Positions 1-6,718 of a DNA stretch of 16,426 nucleotides are shown here, piece by piece. Position 1 is the first letter of the stretch. Each line of letters opens with the position of its first letter. Made by a program: the position numbers and the translations under genes. The stretch comes from Candidatus Woesearchaeota archaeon. GTDB lineage: Archaea > Nanobdellota > Nanobdellia > Woesearchaeales > GW2011-AR9. The DNA lies in assembly GCA_016179995.1 (NCBI GenBank), contig JACPCC010000018.1:1-16426 (forward strand), written 5' to 3'. The notes below the pieces were generated by a model that was given only the letters and a program-made list of their open reading frames with translations, made no database searches and had not been told where the DNA came from.

Positions 1-1
1 A

Positions 2-994
2 TTATACTTCGACGAGAAAATAGCTTTCTCTTCTGGCGCTTGGCGTAAAGAAAAAATAAAAATAGTTCCTCCTAAAGATGCCTCGGGAAGCTATCAATTT
101 CAAGTAAAAGTCCTTAATGAGAGCGGCGGTTTATATGGTAGAGAACAGATCCTACGTCTTATCATTAAAGAAACCTCCTCTAACGTCGAAATAGAAACTC
201 TCAATAATAAAGAAACAAAAGAACAAATCTTGCCTGAAAACGAAACTGTACAAATCACTAAATGGGTGCAGAAAAACACCCCCGCTCAAAAAAATAAAGA
301 GACTACTGATTGCCTGAATGATTTCTCTTGCGACGATTATTTTGTTTATCTGCCTTTAGGTGAATGGTCTTCGCAGGCATTATTCGAAGCCAGAGCCCGT
401 GAACGTGCCGCTTTCTTTGAAGGGATTTCAGACTTTAAATTTAAGAAAGTAGGCAATATCTTTTTACCTCTTAATTTTGTCAAAGACACCTGTAAAATAA
501 ATTCTTTTGGCGCACAATCTGCTCGTGACCATCTTCTAGCCAAGCGTTGCGCAGATCGTTTTGTAGATAAATTAGGTATCTCTTATGAGAAAGTAATTGC
601 CCTATCTTCCTCTATGGCCGGGGGTTATGCTTTTATCAAAGGCAAATCAGTCTACACAACTTTAGGTTATATCGGATCTTCTGGAGAAGAAAGCCCCAGT
701 ATAGTGGCACATGAGCTAGGACATGCATATTCTCTTTGTGATGAATATGATTTTAAGATTTACGAAATCCAAAATCGTCTTTTCGGTGGAAAAAAATGCC
801 GCAATAAATTTCCTAACCAATGCTCTACCAACACAGAAACCTGTTTAGGCAATACCCCTACTTATCGTGATTATGAAGGGCAAACAGTGCAAAACGTCTG
901 CCTTGGCCAACAGCACTATAGTGTCATGGGTTATAACCAAGGTTATGAATGCGGTTACGATGCTACTGGCGGATATGAAGCAGTTAAAAATTAA
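2..994 (+). CDS. Secreted zinc metalloprotease, M64-like (5' end outside window)
   Basis: The frame is open from base 2, so the gene begins upstream of the window. A TTG at 230 is an internal codon, not a convincing start. The first ~75 codons look like the end of a beta-sandwich (Ig-like) domain. The catalytic signature is HELGH at 710-724, followed by a short stretch with DEYD, which resembles the HExxH...DEY pattern of M64-type metalloproteases. Two His would bind zinc and the Glu would be the general base. Near the C-terminus, 'YSVMGYN' resembles the Met-turn of metzincins. About seven Cys between the active site and the C-terminus suggest disulfides, so an extracellular enzyme. The next gene starts 18 bases downstream on the same strand and encodes a membrane-anchored Cys-rich protein, so the two may form a surface unit. 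The family assignment is by motif only; the substrate is unknown. Confidence 0.8.
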   Translation, partial: LYFDEKIAFSSGAWRKEKIKIVPPKDASGSYQFQVKVLNESGGLYGREQILRLIIKETSSNVEIETLNNKETKEQILPENETVQITKWVQKNTPAQKNKETTDCLNDFSCDDYFVYLPLGEWSSQALFEARARERAAFFEGISDFKFKKVGNIFLPLNFVKDTCKINSFGAQSARDHLLAKRCADRFVDKLGISYEKVIALSSSMAGGYAFIKGKSVYTTLGYIGSSGEESPSIVAHELGHAYSLCDEYDFKIYEIQNRLFGGKKCRNKFPNQCSTNTETCLGNTPTYRDYEGQTVQNVCLGQQHYSVMGYNQGYECGYDATGGYEAVKN

Positions 995-1012
995 ATTTGA
1001 GGCATTAATAAC

Positions 1013-1723
1013 ATGTTAAATAGAAACAAAGATTTAATGAAAGATTTAATGAAAAATAACAGAACATCCATTTTATTATCCATCATTATTACTTTATTCT
1101 TCATTCTAGCCACAGAAAATACTGTCGCTGAAAAAGAAGTCTTGGAAATAGACTTTTTAATCTCAACAGAAAATACTGTGGCTTTGGACAATCTGCGTGT
1201 TTTCTACGACGAGCCAGATGCGGAAGAAATCGAAAATGAGGATTATTCGTTATTAATTTATAATCAACAAAGAGCAGTCTTGCAAAACCAGACCTTGCCA
1301 GTATATTTCTATCTATTCGATTCTCCGCAGCTGCCTAATGAAGTCCCCCTCACTATCAAAATACCTTATCATCAAAATTATAAATATTTAGAATTGCAGA
1401 AAAATAAAACTACTTTTTTCTTCAAAGATATTGGTATATTATGTCAGAAAAATAAGCGCTGCGAAGCCTCTGAAAACTATGCTTCCTGTCCGCAAGATTG
1501 CCCTTCCGGAGGCAGTGACGGATTTTGCGATACTCTAGCCGATGGACGCTGTGATCCAGATTGTCTAGCTAATGATTTAGATTGTTTAAGTAAAGAAGAA
1601 GGAACGTCTTTATGGTGGGTTATTATTTTCTTAATTTTAATAATGATAATTTTATACTATTTAAAGAAAACAAATAACTTTTCTAGATTAATGGAATTAT
1701 TTAACACAAAGAAAAAAAAGTAA
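1013..1723 (+). CDS. Membrane-anchored Cys-rich surface protein
   Basis: This is a 236-residue protein of unknown function. A hydrophobic N-terminal segment (about residues 18-33) looks like a signal or anchor. A beta-rich region follows. Residues ~143-192 are Cys-rich, with 'CEASENYASCPQDC' and 'GRCDPDC', a pattern common in DPANN surface proteins and reminiscent of Ca-binding or disulfide-stapled stalks. A C-terminal membrane helix (about 200-217) and a Lys-rich tail place most of the protein outside the cell. TGAGG at 998-1002 is a reasonable ribosome site for the ATG at 1013. Other ATGs lie at 1037 and 1049, inside a tandem 12-base repeat (codons for DLMK twice), so the true start could be slightly later. 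A second in-frame repeat encodes TENTVA twice, 18 codons apart. It probably works with the upstream metalloprotease. Confidence 0.8.
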   Translation: MLNRNKDLMKDLMKNNRTSILLSIIITLFFILATENTVAEKEVLEIDFLISTENTVALDNLRVFYDEPDAEEIENEDYSLLIYNQQRAVLQNQTLPVYFYLFDSPQLPNEVPLTIKIPYHQNYKYLELQKNKTTFFFKDIGILCQKNKRCEASENYASCPQDCPSGGSDGFCDTLADGRCDPDCLANDLDCLSKEEGTSLWWVIIFLILIMIILYYLKKTNNFSRLMELFNTKKKK

Positions 1724-1743
1724 AAAATAACAATTAAAAACAA

Positions 1744-2187
1744 TTAGTTCTTTGCTACTTCCGCTCTACTTACGTAACTTTCTGAAGTTGGTTTTTTCGC
1801 CAAACCAGTTACTCTTAAGAAACGTTCGTAAAGTGAAATTGCATTCAAAGCTTCTTGATAGGCATTATCTGAAGTTACTTTTGGAGCAAAAGAATCTCCT
1901 CTTGGTTTAAAGTGATATACTTTTAAATTATTTTGCTCTCTATTTCTGCTATGTAACGATAATAAGCCAGTTTCTGAATTATACCTTGCTAATATTCCCG
2001 TGCCTAGTTCTCTTAATGGAAAATCTCTGACATATAGCTTATTTTCTAAACCTTGAGGTTCTGTTTGAGTCATTAATGCTACAATTTGTTTTCTTTCATT
2101 TGCTTCTGCATTATAGGGTGTTGCCATTACTGCTGCACCTAAACTTCCTGCTAAAACATAAGCACTTATTTTATTCATTAAATCCAT
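1744..2187 (-). CDS. Small secreted protein, function unknown
   Basis: This is a 147-residue protein. I chose the ATG at 2187 rather than the longer frame from 2217 because GGTGGAGG at 2196-2203 sits 8 bases before it, an almost ideal Shine-Dalgarno. The N-terminus (MDLMNKISAYVLAGSLGAAVMA...NAEA) is a Sec signal peptide with an Ala-x-Ala cleavage site near residue 19-20 of the mature junction. The rest is a mixed, charged domain with no motif I recognise and no Cys. It stands alone on the minus strand, tail to tail with the Cys-rich surface protein gene. It may be an exported solute or surface factor; no function can be given. Confidence 0.7.
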   Translation of the reverse strand: MDLMNKISAYVLAGSLGAAVMATPYNAEANERKQIVALMTQTEPQGLENKLYVRDFPLRELGTGILARYNSETGLLSLHSRNREQNNLKVYHFKPRGDSFAPKVTSDNAYQEALNAISLYERFLRVTGLAKKPTSESYVSRAEVAKN

Positions 2188-2270
2188 TTTATTTGCCTCC
2201 ACCTGTCCAAAATTCATTAAGCATATACTTTATATGTTTTAACAGGGAAGAACGTTTTCTCTGTGGTTTG

Positions 2271-2278
2271 TTTATAAA
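2271..2278 (-). promoter_or_regulatory. TATA box candidate for the small secreted protein gene
   Basis: TTTATAAA lies about 85 bases before the ATG at 2187, which would give a leader of about 60 bases containing the Shine-Dalgarno. A second AT-rich candidate (CATATAAAG) lies at about 2226-2234 and would give a very short leader. The choice cannot be made from sequence. Confidence 0.35.
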
Positions 2279-2343
2279 GATATAGATACTGGAGAAGCTT
2301 AAAAACTATGCCTACCTAACATTCTAAAGAAACTTTCCTAAAG

Positions 2344-2363
2344 AAAACAATAGCGGGGGGAGG
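2344..2363. repeat. 20-bp direct repeat of the initiator tRNA 3' end, copy 1
   Basis: This 20-bp stretch is identical to 2431-2450, which contains the 3' acceptor strand and part of the T arm of the initiator tRNA gene plus its first flanking bases. The copies are 87 bp apart. It is the arrangement left by integration at a tRNA 3' end, or by a partial tandem duplication of the tRNA. No integrase gene is in the window. Confidence 0.7.
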
Positions 2364-2370
2364 TCCTCAC

Positions 2371-2391
2371 ATAAGTGGCTTCGCCCCTTAT
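2371..2391. other. Hairpin between the two tRNA 3'-end copies
   Basis: ATAAGTGGC and GCCCCTTAT form a 9-position stem with one mismatch around a TTC loop. It sits downstream of the initiator tRNA (minus strand) and could be a processing or termination structure, but no poly-T tract directly follows on either strand. Confidence 0.45.
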
Positions 2392-2430
2392 CAACCCCAT
2401 TGTCAATAAATTTTTCAACAAGAAAGAACA

Positions 2431-2450
2431 AAAACAATAGCGGGGGGAGG
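2431..2450. repeat. 20-bp direct repeat of the initiator tRNA 3' end, copy 2 (in the tRNA gene)
   Basis: This is the copy inside the real tRNA gene, matching 2344-2363 exactly over 20 bp. Identity stops abruptly on both sides. Confidence 0.7.
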
Positions 2451-2556
2451 ATTTGAACCTCCGATCTATGGGTTTCACAAAAATCTCCGATTTTTTGACG
2501 TCAATCGGAGCTTGGCATATGAGCCCATCGGGTACTCCTGGCTTCCCTACCCCGCT
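2438..2556 (-). tRNA. Initiator tRNA-Met (CAT) with a 44-base intron
   Basis: On the minus strand the acceptor AGCGGGG (2556-2550) pairs with CCCCGCT (2445-2439), giving the archaeal initiator A1:U72 pair, with discriminator A at 2438 and no encoded CCA. The anticodon stem ATGGG/CCCAT carries the GGG/CCC block typical of initiators, around loop CTCATAA with anticodon CAT. The T arm is GGAGG-TTCAAAT-CCTCC. An insert at 2517-2474 follows base 37, the usual archaeal intron site; its boundaries can shift by one base. The intron has an 8-bp perfect hairpin (CTCCGATT/AATCGGAG). TCAT of the anticodon loop can pair with GTGA near the intron 3' end, which could support the splicing endonuclease fold. 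A TATA-like element lies about 29 bases upstream. A T-rich stretch follows the 3' end. Confidence 0.9.
2474..2517 (-). other. Intron of the initiator tRNA-Met
   Basis: This is the 44-base insert between tRNA bases 37 and 38. Removing it gives a standard anticodon loop CTCATAA. Its middle folds into an 8-bp hairpin with an AT-rich loop. The exact cut may be one base earlier on both sides, since both choices give the same mature tRNA. Confidence 0.8.
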
Positions 2557-2571
2557 ATAATTTAACAAAAA

Positions 2572-2708
2572 CTATCTTCTTTTAAAAACGTTTGGGTGAA
2601 AAACTGGTTTAATATCATCTTCTAGAAACGTGGCTATTTCATTTCGTTTATCGTCTGTTTCTATTTGCGGGCTTCACTTAGTTTTACAAATAATTTCTTC
2701 CTTTGCAT
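2572..2708 (-). pseudogene. Small basic protein gene, probably frameshifted
   Basis: From the ATG at 2708 the frame reads MQRKKLFVKLSEARK and then stops at 2661. In the frame one base back, the following DNA reads IETDDKRNEIATFLEDDIKPV...FKRR and stops at 2572. Together these make a sensible ~45-residue charged protein interrupted by what looks like loss of one A in the AAA run before the stop. A TATA-like TTTATAAAA (2732-2741) lies about 28 bases before the ATG, which fits a leaderless transcript. Against it: both pieces are very short and could be chance. No family is recognised. Confidence 0.35.
2580..2591 (-). promoter_or_regulatory. TATA box of the initiator tRNA
   Basis: The minus-strand element GTTTTTAAAAG is centred about 29 bases before the tRNA 5' end at 2556, the expected distance for an archaeal TATA box with transcription starting at or near the mature 5' end. 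Confidence 0.6.
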
Positions 2709-2731
2709 TTTTACTCTTTTTTAGGGGTAAC

Positions 2732-2740
2732 TTTTATAAA
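2732..2740. promoter_or_regulatory. Shared palindromic TATA box between divergent genes
   Basis: TTTTATAAA reads as a TATA box in both directions. On the plus strand it would start a transcript near 2763, about 43 bases before the ATG at 2806. On the minus strand it would start one at about 2708, the ATG of the small gene. Confidence 0.45.
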
Positions 2741-2805
2741 TTGGACACCATAATTCACATCTAAAGCTAAATATTACAAACACCAAAAGAGATACATTTA
2801 ACACT

Positions 2806-4521
2806 ATGAAAAAAACCAAATTATTAGGAATTCCTGCAGCAATTGGGCTTGGGTTATATCTTGGTTATCAAAGTATAGTCTCTTGTTCTGGACCTGTACC
2901 TTTTAAGGTACTTCAAACAGAAGGGACTGTACCTATCTTAATGTATCATAATATTGACGATAAAGACGATAGATTTAGTGTTTCTCCTCAAACTCTTCGA
3001 GAACATCTTGAATTTTTACACGATCATGATTTCAAATTAATCACTCCTGATGACTTCTTTTCAGGTTATTACCAATCTCAGTCGGACAATAAAAAACCAG
3101 TCCTCTTAACTTTTGATGATTGTTCAGAGGGGCAGTTTAGAATAGAAAATGATTCAATAGATCCAAATTCTGCTGTAGGTATACTCGAGGACTTCACAAA
3201 AAAAAATCCGGACTTTGGAAAAGGAGCAATTTTCTTTTGTGACTATATGAAAGAAACTGCAACTGGTCAATTCGTTTATTCAGTTCCATTTGATCAGCCC
3301 GATTCTTCAACTGAAAAATTAGATTTTTTATTAGAACATTATACTCTTGGCAATCACACTTTAACTCATTCTTATATTGATAACTCTAGTAAAAAAGAAG
3401 TAGAAACAGAAATTAAAAGTTTAGATCAAAAACTTGGAGTAAAAACAACTTATTTTGCTTATCCTTTTGGACATCTTCCTCAATCAACAGAAGTTCAGGC
3501 TTATTTAAAAGAAACGATGACTGGTAGTTTTAGTTGTAAAAATGATTTATCTTTATCTCCCGCTGACCCTAAATTTGATTCATTACATATTCCCAGAATC
3601 GAAATGAATGAACACTCACAGTATAAACTGGATTTAATCAATTGGCGGTTAGAACATCTTTTGGCGCCCCAGCAAACCCTGCCGTCTTTGATACCGGTTG
3701 CTAGCGCAAGAGAAGAATCTCCGCTTCAAAAATCCACAACACAAATGGCTGCCAAAGAGACAAATCCTAAAAATAGACTAATAATCTTAGATCCAGGTCA
3801 CGGTGGAATAGATACTGGTGCCGTTGTTGAAGGAATGTATGAAGATGAAATTGCTTATGACATTACAGTAAGATTAAGAGAACTTTTGCTTCACGATGGT
3901 TATTCTGTACACCAAACAATATATGATAACCAAACGAAATATGCTCCTGTCGATAAACTAGTAGCTAATAAAAGCGAATATCTAGTAGATGCTCATGGCA
4001 AAAAAATAAAGTTAACCAGCAGATATTTAGGAAAAAGAACGGCTATTATTGATAGTTTTTATGATTCTGGTCAAGATAATCTACTGGTTAGTGTCCACAT
4101 CAATTCAGTATTTAATCCACTTATTAGTCCGGTAAACTTTGATCCAATACTTAATCCCCTTTTCACTTCAGTACAAGGTGCACGAGTGTATTATCCCTCT
4201 GAGAAAATGTATGGTTCAAAACCAGCTGAAGAAAAATCCCGCCGATTTGCTCAAACAGTAAAAGCATCCTTTGAAAAGTATCTTATACCTACTTATTCTA
4301 TAGATTTTCTAGGCTTAGAATTAGGTTTTATGAAAGATACATTAGACTTTGATAGATTCCACTTAGCTATTTTTGGAACTAAGCTAGAAGATAAAATCCT
4401 AATAGAATGTGCTAACCTTCAAAATCAGAACGACAGAATAAAACTAGCCGATCCAAATGAGAGGCAAAGATTAGCTCTAGCAATTTATGATGGAATTGTC
4501 CATTATATTAACCAGCCATAA
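2806..4521 (+). CDS. NodB polysaccharide deacetylase fused to Amidase_3 (peptidoglycan-active lipoprotein)
   Basis: This 571-residue protein has two complete catalytic domains. Residues 1-27 are a hydrophobic leader ending in IVSC, a good lipobox, so the protein is likely exported and lipid-anchored. Residues ~40-270 are a NodB-type deacetylase: entry strand VPILMYHNI, TFDD (D104 as base, D105 as metal ligand), NHTLTH (H184 and H188 as metal ligands) and YFAYPFG. Residues ~324-570 are an N-acetylmuramoyl-L-alanine amidase of the Amidase_3 family: DPGHGG (H332), an acidic YEDE (E346/E348), SVHINS (H431) and IECANLQN (E534). All expected zinc and catalytic residues are present. The linker (~285-320) is low complexity. 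The known substrates of both families are sugar N-acetyl groups and the amide between muramic acid and the stem peptide. Archaea of this kind make no peptidoglycan, so the target is probably bacterial walls. It is convergent with the large hydrolase gene, 12 bases away. Confidence 0.9.
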   Translation: MKKTKLLGIPAAIGLGLYLGYQSIVSCSGPVPFKVLQTEGTVPILMYHNIDDKDDRFSVSPQTLREHLEFLHDHDFKLITPDDFFSGYYQSQSDNKKPVLLTFDDCSEGQFRIENDSIDPNSAVGILEDFTKKNPDFGKGAIFFCDYMKETATGQFVYSVPFDQPDSSTEKLDFLLEHYTLGNHTLTHSYIDNSSKKEVETEIKSLDQKLGVKTTYFAYPFGHLPQSTEVQAYLKETMTGSFSCKNDLSLSPADPKFDSLHIPRIEMNEHSQYKLDLINWRLEHLLAPQQTLPSLIPVASAREESPLQKSTTQMAAKETNPKNRLIILDPGHGGIDTGAVVEGMYEDEIAYDITVRLRELLLHDGYSVHQTIYDNQTKYAPVDKLVANKSEYLVDAHGKKIKLTSRYLGKRTAIIDSFYDSGQDNLLVSVHINSVFNPLISPVNFDPILNPLFTSVQGARVYYPSEKMYGSKPAEEKSRRFAQTVKASFEKYLIPTYSIDFLGLELGFMKDTLDFDRFHLAIFGTKLEDKILIECANLQNQNDRIKLADPNERQRLALAIYDGIVHYINQP

Positions 4522-4533
4522 TGGTTTTTAGTC

Positions 4534-6162
4534 TTAACTAGTTGTAGCATATTTACTTGCTTCTCTAGCATATCCTGCGCCGGTAATAGCACCCGTATGT
4601 ATTCTCTCTTCAGTATACTGTGGAATAACTCCATACTTTGGTTCTTGTCCGTATTTTTGTTTCCACTTTTCTTTTACAGCTAAATATAACGGCGAATCCT
4701 CAAATTCTTGTTTTTGACTTCCTTTCATTAATGTTTTAAGTTCTTCCTCTGTAAGGGGCTTATCTGCGTTGGGATAATTTATTTCTTTTGCTAGCTGTAG
4801 AAATCCACTAACAGTTGCTGGTCCTATATTTCCGGTTGGAACAACATCTCTTTCAATATAACCCAATTCTTGTAATTGTGTTTGTAAAGCTGCATCTCTT
4901 GGTCTATATAATCCTGTATTATAAGTTGTAGCAATCAATCCTGTCTCTTCACTAGTAAGGGATCGTTCAGGTGGCGCATATAACTCAACTGCTTTAAGTA
5001 AATATAATTGTGCATATTTTACTGCTCCTTCTGGTGTTTCTAATTCATCTCTTGTTGGTGGCGGATTAATTTTATATTCTCTTGCTAGATCTCCTGCCGT
5101 CTCTAAATGTATTTGGGCAGGTCCAATAGCCGCAGTAGAAGGGAATAAAGCATCTGGAATAATCCATTGGTATGTTTTTTTTACGTCATATCTGGTTAGT
5201 CCTTCTTCTGTCTCTCCTTCAAAACCGCTTTCTCTTTTAATATCGCCTAATGATAATCTTACTAAAGTTTCTCTATTCTTTGGATCTATCTCGGGATGTT
5301 GGCGTAAAATTTCATCTGCCGAGTCATAAGCCAATTGAACCCATTTTCCTGGATTGGAAACACCATCTTCTCTAAGCTGTTGGGTTAAAGTCCTTTCAGA
5401 AGCAGGAGTTGAACTTGGAATAGAATCACCTGGTATTTTAAGAACATCTCCTGGTTGAACTTCTCCGTCATTAATTCCATTTATTTTACGTACTTGTTCT
5501 TCAACAATTGGCAACTTCTCTTCGGCAACACCAGCTCTTCTCAAAGCATCTGTCACCGTCTTTTCTCCTTCTTTTAATTGTAAACTCACCATCTCTTCAG
5601 TAATCCCATGCTTTTCTAAAACTTCCTGTCGTAATTCTGCATCTGGTCTTTTAACTAAGTATAATGAATTCTTTTCATCAACTGCTTTTGCTAATGGTTC
5701 AGTGTATATTCTCCCATCAAGATGCTTAACCATGTAAGGTCTGACGGTAATCTGTCTATCTTCTTTCAAAATAATTCGTTTAGTTCCTGGAAGAGGATTG
5801 CCAGCGCTGTCTAAATCATCAGCAAAATAAAACTGTCCATCACTGACCATCTTAGCTTCTTTCATAATTCCATTATCTTCTGTATCAGCTATCTGAACAA
5901 TACCTATCATCCCAGCAGAAACATCATTCTTTAATCCATAAGTTTTCTTTAAGAATCCTTTAAGCGATTGCTGCGGAGCTGCGCTATAATCATATTCAAA
6001 TGTCGTAGCTTCACCCCAATATCCATTAGCAGAATGGGTGTGCCTATTATTTTTCATTGATTCCTCTTCATTAGGATCATCTTCTGTTTTTTTCTTACCT
6101 TCAACTGAAGCAACTCCTAGATAATTAGAATCCAGATGTTTGCTAAAGCACACTCTAAACAA
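4534..6162 (-). CDS. Broken hydrolase, piece 4: LysM-like, lytic transglycosylase-like and peptidoglycan-binding domains
   Basis: The open frame is 542 codons from a TTG at 6162 that lies within the 62-bp repeat, so the first 9 codons are not native. Native sequence starts at about residue 10 (LDSNYLGVASVEG). HTHS at 41-44 may complete the Cys peptidase of piece 3. Residues ~195-245 are LysM-like with VQPGDVLKIP at the end. Residues ~297-420 resemble soluble lytic transglycosylase (GH23) folds: RESGF with E311 as the likely acid, AIGPAQIH matching the usual GLMQ strand, and ATTYNTG matching the AYNAG strand. Residues ~425-464 match a peptidoglycan-binding module (LQELGY...NIGPATVSGFLQ). The tail (~480-542) is unassigned. 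It is convergent with the deacetylase/amidase gene. Confidence 0.75.
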   Translation of the reverse strand: MFRVCFSKHLDSNYLGVASVEGKKKTEDDPNEEESMKNNRHTHSANGYWGEATTFEYDYSAAPQQSLKGFLKKTYGLKNDVSAGMIGIVQIADTEDNGIMKEAKMVSDGQFYFADDLDSAGNPLPGTKRIILKEDRQITVRPYMVKHLDGRIYTEPLAKAVDEKNSLYLVKRPDAELRQEVLEKHGITEEMVSLQLKEGEKTVTDALRRAGVAEEKLPIVEEQVRKINGINDGEVQPGDVLKIPGDSIPSSTPASERTLTQQLREDGVSNPGKWVQLAYDSADEILRQHPEIDPKNRETLVRLSLGDIKRESGFEGETEEGLTRYDVKKTYQWIIPDALFPSTAAIGPAQIHLETAGDLAREYKINPPPTRDELETPEGAVKYAQLYLLKAVELYAPPERSLTSEETGLIATTYNTGLYRPRDAALQTQLQELGYIERDVVPTGNIGPATVSGFLQLAKEINYPNADKPLTEEELKTLMKGSQKQEFEDSPLYLAVKEKWKQKYGQEPKYGVIPQYTEERIHTGAITGAGYAREASKYATTS

Positions 6163-6608
6163 ATCTCTCCCTCAACTTTACTTGCTGAATAATCACTATT
6201 TTCTAACTGAGTAACATCAAATAAAGCTTCTTTTCCTAAGACCCGATCATGGATCATCTGTAAACTTTGTCCCCTATATTTTTGTTTTAAATCATCAGGG
6301 AAACTTGTTGTAATATCATCATTTCTTAATCTTTTGGTTACTTCTTTCTCGGAAAGACCTTGAGCTTGCAATTCTTTATATTTCTCTTGAGCTGCTTTTT
6401 CAACTTCGAAAAGTAACCTCTGATCTTCTTCCGAAAGTTCTGACTCTCTTTTCCAGAGTAAATCACCTTTTATATTATCGGCTAATATCCATGAAGAACC
6501 TACATAACCTAACTCCTTGGCTACTTCTTCACTTAATCCTGTACCCACCAACCCTATTGCTGTTTCTCTTTTAACAAATCCAGCACAGTTTGCTCCACTT
6601 AAATCCAT
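6117..6608 (-). CDS. Broken hydrolase, piece 3: Cys-motif domain, possibly NlpC/P60-like
   Basis: The open frame really begins inside the repeat at about 6672 (SDYSASKVEGEICLECALANR...), and the ATG at 6608 is an internal Met. ANCAGFVKRE resembles the DCSGFV catalytic Cys helix of NlpC/P60 peptidases. GDLLW resembles the GDL(I/V)F strand that precedes the catalytic His in that fold; a candidate His (RHTHS) lies in piece 4. Between them is a charged, coiled-coil-like stretch (residues ~56-95) unusual for the family. The C-terminal SDYSASKVEGEICLECALAN and the tail after it are encoded by the 62-bp repeat copy, not by native sequence. Confidence 0.55.
   Translation of the reverse strand: MDLSGANCAGFVKRETAIGLVGTGLSEEVAKELGYVGSSWILADNIKGDLLWKRESELSEEDQRLLFEVEKAAQEKYKELQAQGLSEKEVTKRLRNDDITTSFPDDLKQKYRGQSLQMIHDRVLGKEALFDVTQLENSDYSASKVEGEICLECALANIWILII
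6137..6198. repeat. 62-bp repeat, extra copy (R1)
   Basis: This is identical over 62 bp to 6611-6672, 474 bp away in the same orientation. Deleting exactly this copy joins codon AAT at the edge to the downstream frame and removes one of the three breaks in the hydrolase gene. Only one base of junction microhomology (T) is seen. Confidence 0.9.
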
Positions 6609-6610
6609 CC

Positions 6611-6672
6611 TGTTTGCTAAAGCACACTCTAAACAAATCTCTCCCTCAACTTTACTTGCTGAATAATCACTA
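6611..6672. repeat. 62-bp repeat, likely native copy (R2)
   Basis: This is the partner of 6137-6198. It encodes SDYSASKVEGEICLECALAN in the frame that continues into ANCAGFV, so this is the copy that fits the gene. Its 46 bases at 6627-6672 are also duplicated in tandem at 6673-6718. Confidence 0.9.
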
Positions 6673-6718
6673 CTCTAAACAAATCTCTCCCTCAACTTTA
6701 CTTGCTGAATAATCACTA
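6627..6718. repeat. 46-bp perfect tandem duplication
   Basis: Units 6627-6672 and 6673-6718 are identical and adjacent. Forty-six is not a multiple of three, and the duplication creates the stop at 6670. Removing one unit puts the upstream and downstream frames in register. Confidence 0.9.

Noticed and set aside
2076..2285. A plus-strand frame opposite the small secreted protein
   Set aside because: It is antisense to a gene with a signal peptide and strong ribosome site, and is composed of low-complexity Leu/Phe/His.
2338..2568. A minus-strand frame across the initiator tRNA
   Set aside because: It overlaps the whole tRNA gene and its downstream repeat; no coding features.
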